A stretch of 9,317 nt of DNA from Ga0077527 sp038106575 (GTDB lineage: Bacteria > Pseudomonadota > Gammaproteobacteria > Burkholderiales > SG8-41), in assembly GCA_038106575.1 (NCBI GenBank), contig JAYOED010000085.1, positions 1 through 9,317 of the forward strand. Reading direction: 5' to 3'. Position 1 is the first letter of the stretch. Each line of letters starts with the position of its first letter. A program made the translations under genes and the position numbers. Below, in pieces: positions 1-4,839 of this stretch. The notes under the pieces were generated by a model, which saw only the letters and a program-made list of their open reading frames with translations, ran no database searches and was not told the DNA's origin.

Positions 1-1
1 T

Positions 2-676
2 GAAACCTGGCTCTGTCTTAAGCCCCCTGTTCATATAGTTTCGGTCTCTACATTGCCAGCCTCGAGCAATGGCTTTCTCACCTTTGGTTCGTTCAGTAAT
101 CTGTCGAAGATAAACGATAAGGTTGTAGAGACTTGGTCATCCATACTACATAGGGTTCCTTCGTCTAAGCTCTTGCTCAAATCAAAGCAATTGGGCGATC
201 TTTCGCTGGTAGAAGAGGTAAAAAGACGCTTCCAGAAATTTGATATCCCTGTTGAACGTTTAATCCTAGAAGGACCCGTATCCAGAGAGGCTTATTTTGA
301 AGCCTACCAGAGGGTAGACATTGTCCTTGACACATTTCCCTATCCTGGCGGAACCACTTCTGTAGATTCCTTATGGATGGCGGTTCCTGTGTTGACCCTT
401 AAGGGAGATCGTTTCCTGTCTCATATAGGTGAATCGATAGCTATCAACGCAGGGAATTCCGATTGGATAGCCGCTGACCTCAATGACTACGTTAACAAAG
501 CAGTTCAATTCGCCTCAGACTTAGACGGACTTGTTCAACTACGAGGGACGCTCAGAGAGCGTGTCTTAAGGTCGCCCCTATTTGACACGCCCCGATTCGC
601 CAGGAACTTTGAAAAAGCCTTATGGGAGATGTGGGATCAACGCTCACAAATCAAAGCCATCCTGATCGAAGAATAA
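2..676 (+). CDS. SPINDLY/OGT-like glycosyltransferase, C-terminal part (5' end outside window)
   Basis: This is the 3' part of a protein resembling the C-terminal catalytic half of O-GlcNAc-transferase-like (GT41, SPINDLY-type) enzymes, which move a sugar from a nucleotide donor to protein Ser/Thr; bacterial members often have N-terminal TPR repeats. The frame is open from base 2, and upstream residues (ETWLCLKPP) fit the family, so the TTG at 53 is internal. Visible over 224 residues: the GFLTFGSFSNLSKI block (about residues 24-37), the LLLKSK strand (about 57-62), and the nucleotide-sugar loop DTFPYPGGTTS (about 110-120) followed by LWMAVPVLTLKGDRF. The gene ends at TAA 674-676, 22 bp before an IS3-type end. 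Codon use is more AT-rich than in the operon to the right, which suggests an accessory origin. Acceptor and sugar cannot be told. It may be a cell-surface or flagellar glycosylation gene. Confidence 0.85.
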   Translation, partial: ETWLCLKPPVHIVSVSTLPASSNGFLTFGSFSNLSKINDKVVETWSSILHRVPSSKLLLKSKQLGDLSLVEEVKRRFQKFDIPVERLILEGPVSREAYFEAYQRVDIVLDTFPYPGGTTSVDSLWMAVPVLTLKGDRFLSHIGESIAINAGNSDWIAADLNDYVNKAVQFASDLDGLVQLRGTLRERVLRSPLFDTPRFARNFEKALWEMWDQRSQIKAILIEE

Positions 677-698
677 GCCAGCTTCACGCCTTGCTCTT

Positions 699-725
699 TG
701 AATTGCCCCCAGTTTGATAGACACC
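699..725 (+). repeat. Probable left terminal end of an IS3-family element
   Basis: A TG-starting, C-rich sequence (TGAATTGCCCCCAGTTTGATAG, read here as 699-720 plus a few bases) lies 36 bp before the orfA start. Its form, TGAA-TGCCCCC-GTTTGATAGACA, is typical of IS3-family terminal repeats as I recall them. No matching right end is visible before the tRNA genes, so the copy is one-ended. The exact inner limit is a guess. Confidence 0.5.
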
Positions 726-760
726 TTTGAGTCTTAAACTTGAGGCTAATAGGAGGTGTT

Positions 761-1036
761 ATGAGCGGCATGCGATATGCTGAGAAGTTGAAGATCGAGG
801 CGGTCAAACAGGTCACAGAAGGCGGTTATCCGGTGGCCCGGGTGGCGCAGCGGCTGGGGGTGTCGGCGTACAGCCTCTATCAGTGGGTCAAGCAATACGG
901 CGTGCCGGAGGCTGAACGGCTGCAGGCACGATCGCAGCCCGATGAGCTGCGCCGGTTGAAGCCGGAGTTAAAGGGAGTGACCGAAGAGCGCGACATCCTA
1001 AAAAAGGCCGCTAAGCTGCCATTTCTGTGCTTTTGA
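761..1036 (+). pseudogene. IS3-family transposase OrfA, 3' end truncated
   Basis: OrfA of IS3-family elements is the DNA-binding part of the transposase and is normally fused to the OrfB integrase domain by a -1 frameshift. ATG 761 is the start because AGGAGG lies at 751-756, 4 nt upstream. The protein shows a helix-turn-helix (YPVARVAQRLGVSAYSLYQWVKQYG, split around residues 23-47) and a C-terminal leucine-zipper-like helix ending in VTEERDILKKAA. Family resemblance stops at KKAA (about base 1012) and the frame then runs into unrelated residues (KLPFLCF) to TGA 1034-1036. The slippery heptamer A AAA AAG is intact at 1000-1006 in the correct phase, but the -1 frame meets TAA at 1012-1014 and no orfB follows. 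The element therefore cannot move by itself. Confidence 0.88.
1000..1006 (+). promoter_or_regulatory. Programmed -1 frameshift heptamer (A AAA AAG) of the IS3 orfA
   Basis: The run A6G is phased as A-AAA-AAG relative to ATG 761, the standard slippery site by which IS3 elements make the OrfAB transposase. It has no use now because the -1 frame stops within three codons. Confidence 0.7.
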
Positions 1037-1184
1037 TGCTGGAGGTATCCCGTTCAGCGATGGGTAGGCGTAGCCATGCTTCAAGACGCGACTTTTCCTG
1101 GACACAGCCTTTCTTGTGGGGTGTGACGAAAGAGAGACAACGTTTAATGGGAGACGCAAGAGTGACGGGGGACGCAAGTTCAAC
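1013..1184. other. Unidentified segment between the IS3 fragment and the integrase remnant
   Basis: No gene is recognised here. Several short frames are open on both strands (for example minus-strand 998-1183 and plus-strand 1027-1338), but none has a convincing start site or a family I know. The right side holds a direct repeat (GGGAGACGCAAG at 1149-1160, GGGGGACGCAAG at 1167-1178, one mismatch) and a palindrome at 1174-1188. The segment begins where OrfA similarity ends and finishes where integrase similarity ends, so it may be the edge of another inserted element or rearranged filler. Confidence 0.4.
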
Positions 1185-1188
1185 TTGC
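1174..1188. repeat. 7-bp perfect inverted repeat (GCAAGTT C AACTTGC)
   Basis: Two 7-bp arms separated by one base sit at the point where integrase-like coding on the minus strand gives way to unrelated sequence. The left arm also overlaps the second copy of the GACGCAAG direct repeat. It could be a recombination or protein-binding site, or chance. Confidence 0.5.
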
Positions 1189-1325
1189 TCGATTGAAGCC
1201 TCAGTGCGACAGGCCCATGCCTGCGCGAGCTTCAGCGTGGTAAATGATTTGCACTGTGTTGGGAAATGTTTGCGTACGATGCGCACTTCCCACTTGCCAG
1301 AACGCTCTCGGAACGATGACTTATG
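1185..1325 (-). pseudogene. Tyrosine-recombinase (phage-type integrase) N-terminal remnant
   Basis: The minus strand encodes SFRERSGKWEVRIVRKHFP followed by CKSFTTLKLAQAWACRTEASIE. This resembles the N-terminal arm-type DNA-binding domain of phage/island integrases (SGKWRVQIRRKG...SKTFTTKADAQAWA...TEAxIE pattern from memory). A good ribosome-binding site, AAAGGAG, lies at 1336-1330, but no ATG/GTG/TTG in the right frame follows it; the expected start region reads CATAAGTCATCG and looks mutated. Similarity ends near 1185, with no core-binding or catalytic (R-H-R-Y) domain after it. The remnant lies just downstream of, and in the same orientation as, the decayed tRNA-His gene, the usual layout of an integrase beside its attachment site. 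The assignment rests on about 45 residues. Confidence 0.55.
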
Positions 1326-1389
1326 CCAACTCCTTTGAACAGGAATTGAGCAAATCAACGAAGTATAGGAAGCAATTACTGTAGTGTCA

Positions 1390-1454
1390 GTGGGCTAGCG
1401 TCTCGAACAACCAAAATCACAATCCGGGACTCTGCCAACTGAGCTACAGCCACC
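1390..1454 (-). pseudogene. Decayed tRNA-His (anticodon GUG)
   Basis: The minus strand from 1454 reads GGTGGCTGTAGCTCAGTTGG, then CAGAGTCCCGGATTGTGATT, which is the normal 5' part of a proteobacterial tRNA-His with 8-nt acceptor strand, D arm and anticodon GTG at 1420-1418. The anticodon stem is kept only with G-U pairs (CCGGA/TTTGG). After GGTTGT the gene departs from the norm: about 6 nt of the T stem are missing, TTCGAG of the T loop remains, and the 3' acceptor strand is scrambled (CTAGCCCAC in place of CAGCCACC). No T stem or paired acceptor can form and no CCA is encoded. It lies 29 nt downstream of tRNA-Arg, probably in one former transcript. An intact tRNA-His must exist elsewhere in the genome. 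Confidence 0.8.
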
Positions 1455-1483
1455 GCGGAATAACTGCTGGTTAAAACGGCCTG

Positions 1484-1560
1484 TGGCGCGCCCGGCGGGA
1501 CTCGAACCCACAACCCCCGGCTTAGAAGGCCGGTGCTCTATCCGGTTGAGCTACGGGCAC
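1484..1560 (-). tRNA. tRNA-Arg (anticodon UCU)
   Basis: This is a complete 77-nt cloverleaf. The acceptor pairs GTGCCCG with CGGGCGC (one G-U), then discriminator G and encoded CCA at 1486-1484. The D arm is GCTC/GAGC, the anticodon stem CCGGC/GCCGG holds loop CTTCTAA, and the T arm is GTGGG-TTCGAGT-CCCGC. Anticodon TCT reads AGA and, by wobble, AGG. A good promoter lies about 40 nt upstream. Downstream on the same strand is the decayed tRNA-His. I see no clear terminator after the pair. Confidence 0.97.
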
Positions 1561-1607
1561 TCGGAAGCCAAACACCGGAAGTTTCCCTGCCGAAACCGAA
1601 GTATCTT

Positions 1608-1637
1608 AATATACGCCACCCCCTGCAAAACCGTCAA
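1608..1637 (-). promoter_or_regulatory. Probable sigma-70 promoter of tRNA-Arg
   Basis: On the minus strand TTGACG (1637-1632) and TATATT (1613-1608) are separated by 18 bp; each matches the consensus hexamer at five of six positions. The start would fall near 1600, giving a 5' leader of about 40 nt before the tRNA. The discriminator is AT-rich, unlike the GC-rich discriminators of promoters strongly inhibited by ppGpp/DksA. Confidence 0.65.
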
Positions 1638-1640
1638 TTG

Positions 1641-1678
1641 CCCCCCCCTAAAACGGGGCCCCGCTTGCTTGCGAGGGG
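1641..1678. other. C/G-rich segment between the divergent tRNA-Arg and dksA promoters
   Basis: A run of eight C (1641-1648) is followed by the 10-bp palindrome CGGGGCCCCG (1654-1663) and then GCTTGCTTGCGAGGGG. The CCCC and GGGG blocks alternate, so small hairpins or a regulator-binding site are possible. The segment fills the space between the two -35 boxes (1632-1637 and 1669-1674). No known operator is recognised. Confidence 0.4.
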
Positions 1679-1697
1679 TATCGAATTCAGCTATAAA
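1669..1697 (+). promoter_or_regulatory. Probable sigma-70 promoter of dksA
   Basis: TTGCGA (1669-1674) and TATAAA (1692-1697) are separated by exactly 17 bp, matching the consensus at four and five of six positions. Transcription would start near 1704, leaving a leader of about 24 nt before the ATG at 1728. Confidence 0.6.
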
Positions 1698-1727
1698 AGC
1701 TTCTTTTTTACTCACAGACAGCCCTTC

Positions 1728-2150
1728 ATGGCCACTGAAATTCTCAAGAATTACCCAGCTTACAAGCCCAAGGGCAAAGAGGAATACATGAATGCGCGAC
1801 AGCTCGCTCATTTCAAGACAATCCTCGAAGAAATGAAACAGGAACTGTCGCGGGAAATCGACCGCACCGTGCATACGATGCAGGACGAGGCCACTATATT
1901 TGCCGACCCCAACGACCGTGCCAGTCAGGAATCCGACGTGTCCCTAGAACTGAGAAACCGTGACCGGGAGCGCAAACTCATCAAAAAAATCGATGAGACG
2001 ATCGATCGAATCACCGCAAAAGACTACGGATACTGCGATTCATGCGGCGTTGAAATCGGCCTCAAACGCCTTGAGGCCCGCCCTACGGCGACTCTGTGCA
2101 TCGACTGCAAGACACTCGACGAATTGCGAGAAAAGCTGGTCGCAAAATAG
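1728..2150 (+). CDS. dksA: RNA polymerase-binding transcription factor DksA
   Basis: DksA enters the secondary channel of RNA polymerase and, with ppGpp, represses stable-RNA promoters and activates amino-acid synthesis promoters. The 140-residue product has a long coiled coil (about 22-98), a tip DPNDRA with D60, D63 and A65 matching E. coli D71, D74 and A76, and a C4 zinc finger C103-x2-C106-x17-C124-x2-C127. ELRNRDRERKLIKKI and RLEARPTA are near-identical to E. coli. ATG 1728 is chosen because YKPKGKEEYMN matches the E. coli N-terminus (YQEKPGEEYMN), though no strong ribosome-binding site precedes it. ATG 1788 (120 residues) has AGAGGA upstream and is an alternative. The protein is a little shorter than the 151-residue E. 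coli form. The gene has its own promoter, is divergent from tRNA-Arg and converges on pnp. Confidence 0.96.
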   Translation: MATEILKNYPAYKPKGKEEYMNARQLAHFKTILEEMKQELSREIDRTVHTMQDEATIFADPNDRASQESDVSLELRNRDRERKLIKKIDETIDRITAKDYGYCDSCGVEIGLKRLEARPTATLCIDCKTLDELREKLVAK

Positions 2151-2165
2151 CTGTATCCGCGAAAT

Positions 2166-2192
2166 AAAAAAGGGGCTTTGGGCCCCTTTTTT
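2166..2192. terminator. Bidirectional intrinsic terminator between dksA and pnp
   Basis: An 11-bp perfect stem, AAAAAAGGGGC (2166-2176) with GCCCCTTTTTT (2182-2192), closes a 5-nt loop TTTGG. A- and T-tracts flank a GC core on both sides, so it works in either direction: 15 nt after the dksA stop on the plus strand and about 38 nt after the pnp stop on the minus strand. Confidence 0.9.
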
Positions 2193-2230
2193 ATAGCCGG
2201 TCGTTCAGCAGGCTGGGTTGGATACTTCCG

Positions 2231-4351
2231 TTACTGAGCTGAAGCAGGCTGCGCCTCGGAAGTCGCTGCGGCGGTAACCGCCTTCATTGACAGTCGTAAA
2301 CGGCCTTTTTCATCGGCCTCGATGACCTTAACCCGGACTGCCTGCCCTTCCTTAAGGTGATCAGTAACGCTGTTGACCCGCTCGTTAGCAATCTGGGAAA
2401 TATGCAACAGGCCGTCGCGACCGGGCAGTACGCTAACAATTGCCCCGAAATCGAGCAGCTTGAGTACCGTGCCGTCGTAAATGCGCCCCACTTCGACGTC
2501 CGCAGTCAGGTCTTCAATACGTTTGCGGGCGCTCTCGCCCCCTTCAGAGGAAACACAGGCGATGACGATAGTGCCGTCGTCCTGGATATCAATCGTTGTT
2601 CCGGTTTCCTCAGTACTGGCACGAATAACCTCACCTCCTTTGCCAATCACGTCTCGTATTTTCTCAGGCTTGATTTTCATCGTGATCATGCGCGGAGCCC
2701 ACGCCGACAGCTCGGTACGAGGAGTCGAAATCGCATCGCGCATCTTGCCGAGGATATGCATGCGTCCTTCACGGGCCTGAACCAGCGCGGCGTGCATGAT
2801 TTCCTTGGTGATACCGGTAATTTTGATATCCATCTGCAGAGCAGTCACACCGTTCTCGGTGCCTGCAACCTTGAAATCCATGTCGCCTAGGTGGTCTTCG
2901 TCACCGAGAATGTCTGACAAAACGGCAAAGCGGTTACCTTCCTTGATCAGCCCCATCGCGATGCCAGCCACTTGTGCTTTCAGCGGCACACCGGCGTCCA
3001 TCAGCGACAGGCAGCCGCCACATACCGAGGCCATTGAACTGGAGCCGTTCGACTCGGTAATTTCCGAAACCACCCGAATCGAGTACGCAAATTCTTCTGC
3101 GGTTGGGAGCACCGCGACGAGCGCACGCTTGGCAAGACGGCCATGGCCGATTTCGCGGCGCTTTGGCGAGCCAACGCGACCGGTTTCACCGGTCGAATAT
3201 GGCGGAAAGTTGTAATGCAGCATGAAGCGATCACGGTATTCACCCTGCAACGCATCAATGATCTGCTCATCGCGTGAAGTGCCCAGCGTAGCCACCACGA
3301 TGGCCTGTGTTTCACCACGCGTAAACAAGGCAGAACCGTGAGTACGTGGTAGCACGCCAGTACGTATGGTGATCGGGCGCACGGTGCGGGTATCGCGACC
3401 GTCGATCCGCGGCTCACCGTCAAGAATCTGGTTACGGACGATTTTGGCTTCCAAATTGCCCAATTCGCTCTTCACGGTATTGATCAGGTCAGCGGATGCA
3501 TCAGCCGGCAGCAAATCGGCACCCACCTTTTCGGCAATTTCCTTGATGCGCACTGTGCGCGCCTGCTTCTGCTTGATCTGATAGGCCGCCCGCAGATCCG
3601 CTTCTGCGAGTTGCGCCAAGCGTGAAATCAGCGCCTCGTCCTTAGCAGGTTCCGCCCATTTGTATTCGGGCACGCCGATTTCATCAACCATTTCGTTAAT
3701 TGCAGTGATTACGGGCTGCATCTGTTCATGTCCGAAAACAACAGCGCCCAGCATCACGTCTTCAGGCAATTGCTGCGCTTCCGATTCGACCATCAGCACG
3801 GCCTGCTGGGTGCCGGCAACCACAAGATCCAATTGCGAGGTTTTTAGTTCAGTCGCGGTAGGATTGAGAATGTACTGCCCGTTGGCATAACCAACGCGGG
3901 CGGCACCAATCGGACCGCCGAACGGAACCCCAGACAGCGCCAGCGCTGCAGATGCGCCGATCATTGCCGGAATATCAGAATCGACCTCGTTATTCGACGA
4001 CATCACTGTCGCGACGATCTGGATTTCGTTGTAAAAACCTTCGGGAAAGAGCGGACGAATCGGACGATCAATCAAACGCGAAGTCAGAATCTCCTTTTCG
4101 GACGGACGGCCTTCACGCCGGAAAAACCCACCGGGAATCTTACCGGCCGCATAGGTCCGCTCCTGGTAATCAACGGTCAGCGGGAAAAAATCCTGTCCAG
4201 GCCTTGCGTTGCGCGCCGCTACGGCAGTAACCAACACCACCGTGTCGTCGATCGTCACTAGCACTGCACCTGAAGCCTGGCGTGCGATTTCACCTGTTTC
4301 CAGCGTTAGCTGGTGGCGACCCCACATAATTGTTTTCTTAACGGGATTCAA
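2231..4351 (-). CDS. pnp: Polyribonucleotide nucleotidyltransferase (PNPase)
   Basis: PNPase is a trimeric 3'-5' exonuclease that releases nucleoside diphosphates by phosphorolysis and takes part in the RNA degradosome. The 706-residue product is close to the E. coli length (711) and almost in register with it. Order: RNase PH core 1 (about 1-145), helical domain (about 150-300), RNase PH core 2 (about 310-545) with S438/S439 in NGSSSM and D486, D492 and K494 in GDEDHLGDMDFK, KH domain with the GKGG loop at 570-573, S1 domain (about 620-690), and a short Ala/Ser/Gln tail. The start is TTG at 4351-4349, chosen because it gives MNPVKK, the usual family N-terminus, with AAGGA 8-9 nt upstream; ATG 4327 would remove eight conserved residues and has a weak site. 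The gene follows rpsO, as in E. coli. A terminator-like hairpin directly precedes it. Confidence 0.98.
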   Translation of the reverse strand: MNPVKKTIMWGRHQLTLETGEIARQASGAVLVTIDDTVVLVTAVAARNARPGQDFFPLTVDYQERTYAAGKIPGGFFRREGRPSEKEILTSRLIDRPIRPLFPEGFYNEIQIVATVMSSNNEVDSDIPAMIGASAALALSGVPFGGPIGAARVGYANGQYILNPTATELKTSQLDLVVAGTQQAVLMVESEAQQLPEDVMLGAVVFGHEQMQPVITAINEMVDEIGVPEYKWAEPAKDEALISRLAQLAEADLRAAYQIKQKQARTVRIKEIAEKVGADLLPADASADLINTVKSELGNLEAKIVRNQILDGEPRIDGRDTRTVRPITIRTGVLPRTHGSALFTRGETQAIVVATLGTSRDEQIIDALQGEYRDRFMLHYNFPPYSTGETGRVGSPKRREIGHGRLAKRALVAVLPTAEEFAYSIRVVSEITESNGSSSMASVCGGCLSLMDAGVPLKAQVAGIAMGLIKEGNRFAVLSDILGDEDHLGDMDFKVAGTENGVTALQMDIKITGITKEIMHAALVQAREGRMHILGKMRDAISTPRTELSAWAPRMITMKIKPEKIRDVIGKGGEVIRASTEETGTTIDIQDDGTIVIACVSSEGGESARKRIEDLTADVEVGRIYDGTVLKLLDFGAIVSVLPGRDGLLHISQIANERVNSVTDHLKEGQAVRVKVIEADEKGRLRLSMKAVTAAATSEAQPASAQ

Positions 4352-4365
4352 AATGATTTTCCTTT

Positions 4366-4399
4366 TCTATAAAACAAAAAAGACCGCACACGCGGTCTT
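4366..4399 (-). terminator. Intrinsic terminator/attenuator between rpsO and pnp
   Basis: On the minus strand AAGACCGC-GTGT-GCGGTCTT (4399-4380) forms an 8-bp perfect stem with a 4-nt loop, followed by T6-G-T4. It ends a few bases before the pnp Shine-Dalgarno sequence. It should end most rpsO transcripts and limit read-through into pnp, like the terminator between these genes in E. coli. Confidence 0.85.
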
Positions 4400-4426
4400 C
4401 CGGAGGTTTCATGAAAACTAGGCGCC

Positions 4427-4454
4427 GATGCCCTCCAGCATCTGCCACCGGCAG
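4427..4454 (-). other. Tandem small hairpins in the rpsO-pnp spacer
   Basis: Read on the minus strand, CTGCC-GGT-GGCAG (4454-4442) is followed at once by GATGC-TGGAGG-GCATC (4442-4427), two 5-bp stems sharing one base, upstream of the terminator. In E. coli the pnp leader holds an RNase III-cleaved hairpin used for PNPase autocontrol. These stems are shorter and a similar role is only a guess. No clear pnp promoter was found in the spacer. Confidence 0.45.
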
Positions 4455-4499
4455 GTATTCGCTGCAAAAAAAACAGGGGTTCCCGCCCTCATCACTCGT

Positions 4500-4769
4500 T
4501 TACTTGCGTAATCCGAGACGCTCAATCAGCGCCTTGTATTGTTCGGATTTGGTCCGCTTTAGATAATCCAGCAGCTTACGCCTTTTGCTGACCATGCGCA
4601 GCAGACCGCGGCGGGAATGATGATCCTTGATATGCGACTTGAAATGCTCGGTAAGATCAGTGATGCGCGCGGTAAGCAGCGCTACCTGCACTTCAGGTGA
4701 ACCTGTATCGCCCTTGGCGCGCTGAAAGTCTTTCAAAACCTGCGCCTTTTGGGCGGTGGTCACAGCCAT
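4500..4769 (-). CDS. rpsO: 30S ribosomal protein uS15
   Basis: uS15 binds the central domain of 16S rRNA early in 30S assembly and helps form bridge B4 with the 50S subunit. The product has 89 residues, the standard length. Family signatures include GSPEVQVALLTARI (about 23-36), HFKSHIKDHHSRRGLL (about 42-57), MVSKRRKLLDYL (about 59-70) and a basic C-terminus GLRK. ATG 4769 is preceded by GGAGA 7-8 nt upstream. A likely promoter in the 70-nt gap after truB gives it expression separate from the nusA-infB genes, and a terminator follows. uS15 represses its own mRNA in several bacteria, but with a leader of about 20 nt here I cannot point to the regulatory structure. Confidence 0.99.
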   Translation of the reverse strand: MAVTTAQKAQVLKDFQRAKGDTGSPEVQVALLTARITDLTEHFKSHIKDHHSRRGLLRMVSKRRKLLDYLKRTKSEQYKALIERLGLRK

Positions 4770-4795
4770 GTTCTATCTCCAACGGAAAACACAGC

Positions 4796-4825
4796 ATTTT
4801 AACCTGTAACCAACGGATTACTCAA
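4796..4825 (-). promoter_or_regulatory. Probable rpsO promoter
   Basis: On the minus strand TTGAGT (4825-4820) and TAAAAT (4801-4796) are separated by 18 bp, matching consensus at four and five of six positions. The transcript would begin near 4789, about 20 nt before the rpsO ATG. It lies wholly in the truB-rpsO gap. Confidence 0.55.
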
Positions 4826-4839
4826 GCCATTCAGACTTA

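Noticed and set aside
1027..1338. A 103-residue plus-strand hypothetical gene
   Set aside because: It has no convincing start site and overlaps the integrase remnant on the other strand; the composition does not look like a real protein.
1011..1358. A complete 115-residue hypothetical protein on the minus strand
   Set aside because: Only its N-terminal half resembles anything (an integrase arm-binding domain); the rest crosses a breakpoint into unrelated sequence. Called as an integrase remnant instead.
1390..1454. Functional tRNA-His
   Set aside because: The T stem and 3' acceptor strand cannot pair and no CCA follows, although the 5' half is normal.
1483..1727. Extension of dksA upstream to the open frame start at 1533
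   Set aside because: It would run through the tRNA-Arg gene and both promoters; the conserved DksA N-terminus starts near 1728.
2357..4421. Several plus-strand open frames of 70-177 codons inside and just beyond pnp
   Set aside because: All lie opposite conserved PNPase domains or its leader and are best explained as antisense shadows of GC-rich coding DNA.
4455..4499. A second terminator just after rpsO (AGGG...CCCT followed by eight T on the minus strand)
   Set aside because: The stem is only 4 bp with a 7-nt loop; too weak to call next to the clear terminator at 4366-4399.
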